A stretch of 64,000 nt of DNA from Ornithodoros turicata. Its lineage: Eukaryota; Arthropoda; Arachnida; Ixodida; Argasidae. The notes under the pieces were generated by a model that was not told where the DNA came from, did not search any database, and saw nothing but the letters and a program-made list of their open reading frames with translations. The stretch is from contig NC_088202.1 in assembly GCF_037126465.1 (NCBI RefSeq), forward strand, positions 127,796,123 to 127,860,122, read 5' to 3'. Both the position numbers and the translations under genes were made by a program. Below, in pieces: positions 56,333 to 64,000 of this stretch. How positions within the stretch are numbered: position 1 is the stretch's first letter; every line of letters begins with the position of its first letter.

Positions 56333-57848
56333 AGTCGCGTATAGCGTTGTATCGCGTATCGCGTGCACGATTTAGTAGCAATCTGTGCACACATCTGATG
56401 AAAATATTATCTGAGTGCAGCGATAAACTATGCGAAGCACATTTACTGTTATATAATGTGCTGTTTGTGACTATAAATCGCGAGGAATGCATGTTTGACG
56501 AATATGTGGACCTCAAACTATGGGAGAGGCTTGTTGGACAGAAAGGAAAAAGTAAAACGATAACACCCAATCCCCCCTCCCCGAATCGAGGAAAGACATT
56601 TAACCCAAAAAAGTCGGATCCAAATTATATTTACCTATTTTTGTAGCCTAGCAGTTACGATTTGTAGCGTAGTAAATGTACTAGTACAGTGGCACAGTCT
56701 CACGTTACAGTGAGCACCGACATTACCTTTGAAGGCGTCCCCAGAACCTCGACAGTCAACTGTCTCGTAACTACTCTGTGCTACGTGTTCTTCGGTCTGT
56801 AGCGCCCACTGCCACAGAGCGATCTAGCTAGGGCATACAAGAAGCAAAACAGGGAATGTAATCCGGTTTTATGCAGATGTTTACTACTAAACGCGCGCTT
56901 GTACCATGCTGCTTGTGTTGTGTTCTCAGAGTGTCCACTTAGCCTTACCGTCGTCATCATCATCCTGGCTATGGCTCTTTTCGAAAAAACGACTCCTTTA
57001 AATAAAAGAGCAGCTTTGCAGCGGTTGTTCGCCGCTCACTGTTTTAACACGCCGATATTAATTTTACAAACTGACGCAATCCCCCTTCAAGCACCCTCAT
57101 TATATTTCTCTTTGCCTCCTTACATTTTTACAGCGCACCCTCTGAGAAAGAAAGGAGCTGAGGTAGAGGAGAGGCCTCTAAAAAGAAGCTGACAGAACGT
57201 GCCCAAAGATAGCAGCGTCATAAGCGACGTACAGGCTTAACACGCAGATGAGGCTTAGAAGCTCCCTTTGTGCATAGTTCGCGGAGCGCAGCTGCGAACG
57301 GAAAACAAAAACAAGACGATCTGTTGGGGCTTTATTCCTTCACATGCTCATTTTGCGCGTTCGAAGTGATCGTCGTCCATAATACCAGTGAGCGGTTGAT
57401 GGAGGAATAATGAAGGAAATTCTTCGCTGCATATTGCTCCTGGATTTTCGGGAGTCTCAAGGTTTTAGCCTGTCCCCTTTCTTGTGTGCCTCCGTCTTTC
57501 TTACTGCTGTCGTGATCTCGGGAGAAAAGCCTGTCAGTCTTGTCATGCTGCTGGGCAAGACGGATGGACTCTCGTATGTATTTTTTTTTTCTTCTTCTTA
57601 TTCTTCTTTTTCTGCGAATAATTGCTCGAGCGGAAAGGTGAACCCGAGTGATAACATTAGACCGGTGAGATCGAAGGTGCTCGAAGTAATGTCGCACACT
57701 GACATGTATGAAGCTTCCGTGTATTTGTGACACATAAGTTGTGACACATAATTTGTGCCACATCAATTGCAGAAGCTGGGGGAATAATTAAGGCTAACGC
57801 AAGATTAAATACATAAGAGTAATGCAAGCGAGGTGGTGATATTCTGCA
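56333..57848. other. Region without recognisable gene
   Basis: Overlapping frames of 106 and 144 codons on opposite strands at 57332-57766 show no family. GTGACACATAA is repeated near 57727-57762. Confidence 0.5.
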
Positions 57849-57995
57849 GATGACATTCCTTGAGATTGAGGGAAGACAACGACGAACAAGAAGCAATAGC
57901 ACAAGACTGTCCTGGACAAGACACGACAAGACGTGAGACTTGTCCTGTTGCTTCTTGTTCGTCGTTGACTTCCCTCAATCTCAAGGAATGTCATC
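57849..57995. mobile_element. Fold-back hairpin, about 57-bp arms
   Basis: The arm GATGACATTCCTTGAGATTG, AGGGAAGACAACGACGAACA, AGAAGCAATAGCACAAG is mirrored by CTTGTCCTGTTGCTTCTTGT, TCGTCGTTGACTTCCCTCAA, TCTCAAGGAATGTCATC. A loop of about 30 bases contains CAAGACACGACAAGACGTGAG. It lies about 80 bases before a box B-like sequence, GGATTCGACTCC on the plus strand at 58080-58091, in the surroundings of 58060-58115. Confidence 0.85.
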
Positions 57996-60123
57996 ACCAC
58001 AACATTTAAGCGCCACGAACGCCCAAGCAATGATCTAAAATACGTTAGTTGATCAAAAGTCGGCGAGTTCCAGTGGCGGGATTCGACTCCGCACCTCTCG
58101 TCGCCCCCCTCTCCACCCCTCAGAAGTAACATATCGCCACAAGAGTATGAAATATTATTGAATCGAGTGTTTGAGCAACGCCATCTAGATGTAGAAAGCT
58201 TGATCGCTCAAAAGACCTGACGTAGTCACTAAGAGTCCGGCAACAACACCGCCACCAACACTATATGCCCACGAGGCATTGAGGAGGCATTGAGGAGGCT
58301 TCCTTTTTCTAGGTGTCGTCGTTCCCTAGGTGCCGTCGAGGTTCCCTTCTTCATCTGCGTTCAAAGGATGCAGTTGTATCACTGTCCTGTCCCCTTCCCC
58401 CATTTTCGTGCTTGTAATTTGGCCTCACTTAGAAATGACGTCATAGTTACTATCTTATCTATCTCACTCAACCAGTAGGCATTTTTGGTTCTTATTCCGA
58501 ACCATCACCTGTTGTGATGATGACGAACCTCGTAACAAGCAAGAATAAAGGATCGATACGCCCTGAATATTCACGTTGCTATCTTGAGAGCGCTGGCAAC
58601 GATGCCGTCCGCTATTGCTTTGCAAAAAGAAGAAGAAGAAGAAAAAAAAACGCTGTGCGACGAACTACCACGAGACGAACTGAACTTTCGTTTGCCGTCG
58701 TGTAAGAATGGTGCCTCCCTCACCTAAAGAAAAAGACGGATCAGTTCCCTTCATTTGCCTTCACATTGCATTCCCAGATATACTGTCGCCGCCATCCGTT
58801 ACTATAATTGTCTTGTAGAGAGCGTTAGTCGGTTAAGGCGAGTTGATTTATTAGTTTGCAGCCCAATGTCGATAGTCCCCATGCATAGAAAACAGGTTCG
58901 TCTTCCTTTTGTCCCCTTAATCTCCGTTTCCTGAGTCGCACCTTCCGCGAGCGGGGATTCATTTTGGTCCTCCAGTCTCGGATCGCTGTTTCATCCTTTA
59001 AAGCCCTTTGGGCCCCACGACGGAGAGAAAAAAAAAGATGAAAGGGGACACTTTCTCCCGTTATCCTGACTTCTTCCTCTTTTTCTTGCGACTCTAACAC
59101 CACGCACACCCCTTGCCCTCGAGAAAGAATTTCTCCACTTCTCCCCTTTCTTCCTTTTTTTTTTCACTTACGCTCCTTTATCCCTTTATTTTCCCGTACT
59201 GTCATTGTTTTGTCGCTTAACCCCTTTTGCTCGCTGATAGAGTCTGTTTGTGTACATGTACCACCCTGCGATATTTCGATGTCGCGATGGATATAGTTAT
59301 ATACATATACGTGTATCGGTCCACGTAAGGGTATGCCATAAACACAAAGGCGCTGGAAATATTTAGGAGAGCAAAAAAAAAAAAAAAAGAATGAGGAAAG
59401 GAGGATTGTCCTGTGCGCGATTTTTTGGCCACGACTGTCCTTGATGGATGCATCTAGAATCTGGCTGCGGCGGGGCGGGTCTTCCTGATGCATTCCGAGG
59501 GATTCGGCCCACTCGGGCTTTTTGGCCGGAAGCCAATATCGGGTCCTCCGTGACGTGAACCGGGAAATGTATGCGCACACAAAGCCCCCCCCCCCTTTTT
59601 TTTTTACGATAAAAGCACAATATAGATGTGTATCGCGCGGGCGCCCGCTTACTCACTTCCACTAGCAGGATGTATGAGCTGGCTTAGACGAGCTTTACCG
59701 GCCGTCCATTTTTGGAAGGGTCTGAGCCCCTGAAATTGTCACCGTCTGCGTTTATGCGGGAGTTTATAAATTGTTGCGACAAAGTTTAAGTTAGGGCGGC
59801 ATCCTCACCTGAACATCCGAGCATATAAGTGAGGTTATATATGCGGTAGGTTGGGACAGAATATATTTGAAGCGTCACGTTGCGTGGGCGCTGCAATTTC
59901 CATCGAGTCATACCTTTGTTGGCGTTCTTTCGGCAGTCTGTATAGCCGCTGCGAGCTATCAAATATGAAGTAAATGGCGGGGGGCAAAAAGACGGCTACT
60001 GATATCAGGCATTAAGGCAGAGTATCTAGCGATTTTTTAATTTTTTTTTTCGTACAGCTAGAAGAACGTGTCTCGGTTCGGATGACTGTATAGCGGGATT
60101 TACAAGGTGGACAGAATATATTA
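57996..60123. other. Region without recognisable gene
   Basis: GTGGCGGGATTCGACTCCGC at 58074-58093 is a possible tRNA-like T-arm in reverse. Other features are homopolymers (T at 59154-59164, A at 59372-59388, C and T at 59587-59606). Frames of up to 138 codons overlap these and show no family. Confidence 0.5.
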
Positions 60124-60148
60124 AACAACAACAACAACAAAAAAAAAA
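60124..60148 (-). mobile_element. Retroelement family F-like tail, reverse
   Basis: CAA repeats followed by an A run. This could be a reversed TTG-repeat tail, about 100 bases from the forward family F insertion. Confidence 0.35.
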
Positions 60149-60209
60149 CGAGATGGAAGTGCAAGATAACGGTGATTTGTATGAGCACGTTACCACCGTA
60201 ATGATTCTT

Positions 60210-60269
60210 CGCCTGTGGCGATGAAATTCCCCACTCTCCATGGTCGACAATAAAGCTGTTGTTGTTGTT
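60210..60269 (+). mobile_element. 60-bp retroelement family F insertion with 12-bp duplication
   Basis: The perfect 12-bp repeat GTAATGATTCTT (60198-60209 and 60270-60281) brackets 60 bases that run CGCCTGTGGCGATGAAATTC, CCCACTCTCC, GACAATAAAGC and TTG repeats. It is an extreme 5' truncation that keeps only the 3' tail, and it defines the end of family F precisely. Confidence 0.85.
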
Positions 60270-60281
60270 GTAATGATTCTT

Positions 60282-61281
60282 TACGTTTCGTGTGCAGCCG
60301 TGGAGAACTGGAAAATATATTTGTTCGATAGCGAGTCCTTTCATGAACATCATCTGTCAACATCGGTACCCACTGTACTTTAATTTTGCTACCGTGTTAC
60401 GTGCCCAGTTTTTCGATCACATCCGCAGAGCAGGGCCCTATTTGTTTCCCTTCGTGTGTTCCAGTGCTCGGTGCAACGGTGCCTCAATTTCAAATTCTCC
60501 CTATACGGCTTTCCTTCCTGATCGCTGGAAGTCAAAACAACGCCTTCCTGACACAGGATTCCAGCTTGTTATCAGTGCTAACGTGTGCGCTATATTTAAT
60601 GTCATATAATGGAGTTCAACAAGAAATATGTCTATCGATGTGTATTGTTTTGTTACACGACTACAGTACAAATCAATCTCACTTTCCCAAAGTACGGCTG
60701 TTTGTTCTTTGAACAATAAGACGGGATACCACGAGAAATTTGACATTCGTTGCCCAACGAGAGGCTCGGAACGTGTGCAGTTTGAAATTTCATTAGCAAC
60801 ACTGAAGTCGCACTTTTCTCTTTAGCGTCGGTCGAGCTCATCAGTTCAATCCCATCTGCATACATACAACCGGATGTAGCGCCTGTCAATGCTAAGGGGT
60901 TTTTCTGTCAAATAATTGGTCGAGTGAGCACTTCCAACAAATTTGGTCGTCACTTAATTATTGTAGGAATGGTCACCGTCCTGTTTTCAGACCTTCTTTT
61001 CAGTCTTTTCCTCTCGCTCAGTCGAAGAAGAGTGTAGGTGGAACGGGGTACAACGCCTTTGAATCGAGATTTCCGCTCAATTTAATGCACACGAAGCGGT
61101 CTTCGTATACAGCAATACATCATGGAATTTGGGAGGCAGTACACGTTTCTCTTTGACAAATGCCGTGTTAATACGAACGGTGGTATACGTGGCGCGCGTC
61201 CTCGCAATAGGTTACTTTCTCTGTTACTGCTCCGATGTGATATTTCCAGGACGGCATTGCGTACACAGTCATGGATTCATT
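60282..61281. other. Region without recognisable gene
   Basis: Frames up to 108 codons with no family. No repeat was recognised. Confidence 0.5.
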
Positions 61282-61401
61282 CACTAACCCCCCGTATCCC
61301 CCATACTCCTTCCTGCTGTCGTCTCTCCATCTGTCCATGTCTCTACGCTACTCGTAGCCACAGTTGCTTCGCGGCGCTAACACGGAAATAAAAAAAAATA
61401 A
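61282..61401 (+). mobile_element. SINE family A 3' fragment with poly(A)
   Basis: It holds the CACTAACCCCCCGTATCCCC block, ACTCCTTCCTGCTGTC, CTCTCCATCTGTCCATGTCT and the end TTGCTTCGCGGCGCTAACAC followed by GGAAATAAAAAAAAATAAA. It is 5'-truncated. Confidence 0.85.
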
Positions 61402-62157
61402 ACGTGAAGTTAAATTAAATTAAATTAAATATTCAATTAAACGTTTGTAAATGTGCAGGTAGGTACTCTGCTTCCGGCGGGACATCAGTGTTGAGATAAC
61501 TCATAATGTTCGCAAATAGCGTTACGCAGCTGAGATAAAACAGAGCATAGTGGATCTCTAGAGAAAACGACCTACAACATTATTTCAGTACAGCCACGCT
61601 AGATTAACTGCAAAGTGCGTTCTAACAATGTCTGTCTAATTCCTCAATGAGGTTTTTAAAAAGTCGTTTAATTCCAAGCAAGCGTTTTAGAACAGCGTGT
61701 CATGTAGCTAGGTCTAACTCTCTAGGGCCTGCCTATAAATGCGCGTCGTACAATAACACACGTTTCGTTAATTTCAAAGACAAAGAAGGTTGGGTTAGCT
61801 GGCCCCAGCAGGCGCAATGCCAACAACCGAAGTGCCCGTTTTTTTCTGCTTTTCGCGAACGAACAGCTTTTCGAGGGGATTTCTGTCAGGAACAGCGACA
61901 AAATATTGCCTCGCCTTCTCCAATGTATAACCTGGAGTACCGCCTGGCTATTTCTACTGCTGCAGGTGATGACAAAGTAATTTTCTGCGGCCAGGCTTTC
62001 TATTCCGTCAGCGATGCTTCGGTTTATGCGATATGTATTACAAAAATAGCTGCGCCTTGATTTCCTCCTATTTTCGGCTAAAGCCAACGATGGCCAGTGT
62101 AACACTTAGGTGGCAGTTGTGATGGCGGTATGCAACATTCATTGCGTATCCTATTTA
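61402..62157. other. Region without confirmed gene; TTAAA run and 137-codon ORF
   Basis: A TTAAA run lies at 61410-61430. A 137-codon plus-strand frame (61647-62060) has balanced residue use with seven cysteines, but it has no family I recognise. A 127-codon frame opposes it. It may be an exon of an unknown gene or chance. Confidence 0.35.
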
Positions 62158-62159
62158 TA

Positions 62160-63034
62160 CAGGGTGTCCCAGAAAACGTGTCATTGAATTATAATAAAAA
62201 AACTACACCACCTAGAGTCCTGCGGTCAATGGCGTTTGTTCTTACTGGGTTTTTGCTACCTCCTCATGTGAATGTTGTGTACCGTAAGTTTAACTATGTA
62301 AATTTTTGCGAGCTTAAGTCGGAAATTTGCCTAGTAATGGTCACTTTTTTACCCCACCAATGTGAAGAGCGTGTCTAAGTTAGTCAATTTAATGATAATT
62401 GACAGGGGTATTCAGGAGCTATCCCTTTGGAAAAAATAGCCGAACATCATGCTCTACGGAGGTCGCACAGAATAGCGCACGATGAATTTTGCAGCGCAAT
62501 CTTTGTCAGTCCGACGAAAGGAGGTTGGAAACCCAGCCCTCCCCGACATTGCAGAAAGAGATAAAACAGGCACGGCTTATCACGTACGACTTTCGCTGGG
62601 ATAATGCTTTCCCTCTCTCAATTTTAGGAACTTACTTTTTCTACTATCACTCTGTGGGCTGGCTTCGGAACCTCCTTTCGTCGCACTGAGAGCGATTGCG
62701 CTCAAAAAGTCATCGCGCGCTATGGTCCGGTGCCCCGAAAAGCATGATATTCGGCTATTTTTTTCGATGGGATAGCTCGTGAATATCACTGTGAATTATC
62801 ATGAATTTCACTAAATTAGACACGCTCTTCACATTGGTGGGCTAAAAAAGTGATATTTACTTCGCAAATTTCCGAGTTCAGTTCGCAAATGTTTACATAA
62901 TTAAACTTGGAGTACATGACATTCACATTAGGAGGTGGCAAAAACCTAATAAGAACAAATGCTGTTGACCGCATGATTCTAGGTGGCGTAGTTTTTTTAT
63001 TATAATTCAATGACACGTTTTCTGGGACACCCTG
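62160..63034. mobile_element. 875-bp full-length fold-back element, mariner-like ends
   Basis: The ends CAGGGTGTCCCAGAAAACGT and its exact complement are flanked by TA (62158-62159 and 63035-63036). The arms stay recognisably complementary almost to the centre: GAATTATAATAAAAAAACTA, CACCAATGTGAAGAGCGTGT, AAAAATAGCCGAACATCATG and CGACGAAAGGAGGTT all have mirrored partners. The unpaired centre is roughly 62560-62640. No transposase is encoded; short peptide similarity between the two arms is a by-product of the inversion. TA duplication and the terminal sequence fit Tc1/mariner-type nonautonomous elements. Confidence 0.88.
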
Positions 63035-63036
63035 TA

Positions 63037-64000
63037 TGTGGAAACGGTACGCGCTGCGTTGCATTTTTCGTCAGGACCCGACTACCAGTACCGAAGAAAG
63101 GAGGACTGAATGTAGAAGCAAAATTATAAGGGAAAAGAACCGCACAGAGTTTATCATGAAATGGGGGGTGGAGCTCATTTCCTGCTGTCGCTGATGTGTC
63201 AAATTCCTATTAAATTGGAATTAAACAAAAAGTAAAGTGGAACACATCTGACGTAACTTTCTCTTCCGTTAACTAAATATTAAATTATACACACAAAAGA
63301 AAGCATGGAGATAACATGTTCCAAAAAGCTGTGTTTTTATTATAGCTGCGTTTTTCTTCAGTCTGAACTCATAACTTACTTTTGTTTCCATTATTCTGGT
63401 ACACCATGTCTGCCGATGAGGCAGACGTGAAAGAAGGGAGTTGTGTTAAAAGAAGAAAAAAAACTATAATAAAAATATAATATATTATATAATATATATA
63501 ATAAATATAAAATAGAAAGAGAAACAAATACTTTTCAGCGTGTCAAGATGCAGAGGAAAACTCTGAAGAAGATCTTCTCCTCGATTTTCTCGTGTTCATC
63601 AGAGATGGGTTACTAGATGATTATGCTGGATCACACGCGCATGACCTTCCTAGTAGCTCACCGAAAACGCCACAGAAACGATCACGAAGGGGGGGGGGGT
63701 GAGGGGGGTGACTTGGGGATTCGAGCGATCTGCCTGCCTAGATTGGCGGCATGTTGCTCGGGGTCACAAGGTGCTCCTGTAAAGCGCGGAAGATGCTCCT
63801 GTAAAGCGTGCTTTACCACATACAGTGTCTTATGGCGGGGGAAACAACTTCACAATTGCGGACCGCGCAGCTCTTTTCGAAGTTTATCGCCAGAAAAAAA
63901 GAAAGAAATCTCGGAATGTATTTTCTCTCTTTCTCCTGCTCTGGCTGTGTTCTTTCACAGTATAAATCTCTGATACATGAGTCTTCCTCCTTTTTTCTGC
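63037..64000. other. Region without recognisable gene; AT-rich and duplicated segments
   Basis: An AT-rich, self-complementary stretch lies at 63470-63515. A run of G is at 63689-63706. TGCTCCTGTAAAGCG occurs twice (about 63773 and 63795), a small direct duplication. No gene is recognised. Confidence 0.5.

Noticed and set aside
62130..63064. Two similar 82-codon frames on opposite strands sharing a GVPENVSLNYNKKTT segment
   Set aside because: The similarity is the consequence of the two arms of one inverted repeat, not of two related genes.

Overview
This is a eukaryotic, gene-poor and repeat-dense stretch. I found no convincing protein-coding gene, rRNA or functional tRNA. The longest uninterrupted reading frame is about 216 codons and lies over proline-rich and homopolymer sequence; none of the longer frames shows a family I recognise. 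Frames of this size are expected by chance in 64 kb. The window is best read as intergenic DNA, or the inside of a very long intron, of an arthropod. Several repeats (a tRNA-headed SINE ending in a TTGCTTCGCGGCGCTAACAC block, a retroelement end with an ATTAATCCACAG-type block, and LINE 3' ends with AAACATAYCCCCC tails) resemble what I remember from tick genomes. A tick (Acari, Ixodida) is therefore my best guess; this is recall, not a database result.

Layout. 0-7 kb: a reverse SINE, two GTAACG palindromic tracts, an inverted pair of an unknown 75-bp repeat, a TTACATT minisatellite, a tRNA-like segment and a LINE 3' tail. 7-13.6 kb: mostly unique sequence with microsatellites. 13.6-26.3 kb: SINE territory, with family A copies at 14.1, 17.9, 19.1, 25.6 and 26.0 kb, family B copies at 22.2 and 23.5 kb, family C at 13.6 kb, two single ends of CAGGGTG-type transposons and a 59-bp palindromic insertion at 25.05 kb. 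26-40 kb: fold-back elements at 28.2, 36.8, 37.1 and 38.1 kb, a LINE ORF2 end at 30 kb, a 36-bp tandem repeat, a second family C copy and a hAT-like MITE at 39.9 kb. 40.5-52.3 kb: six MITEs with CACTCTTA-type termini, two of them interrupted by LINE fragments and one of those interrupted again. 53-64 kb: more palindromic tracts, hairpins, a short retroelement tail with a perfect target duplication, and an 875-bp full-length fold-back with TA duplication at 62.2 kb.

The window is informative about element history because several insertions keep exact target-site duplications: 19.1 kb SINE (12 bp), 26.0 kb SINE (12 bp, one mismatch), family C at 13.6 kb (11 bp), hAT-like MITE (8 bp), LINE fragments (7 and 10 bp), and a retroelement tail at 60.2 kb (12 bp). 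One LINE copy supplies the empty site for a MITE found in another LINE copy. The two candidates for something little described are family C, a compact unit whose hairpin encloses a tRNA T-arm, and four palindromic low-complexity tracts that share a similar boundary motif.
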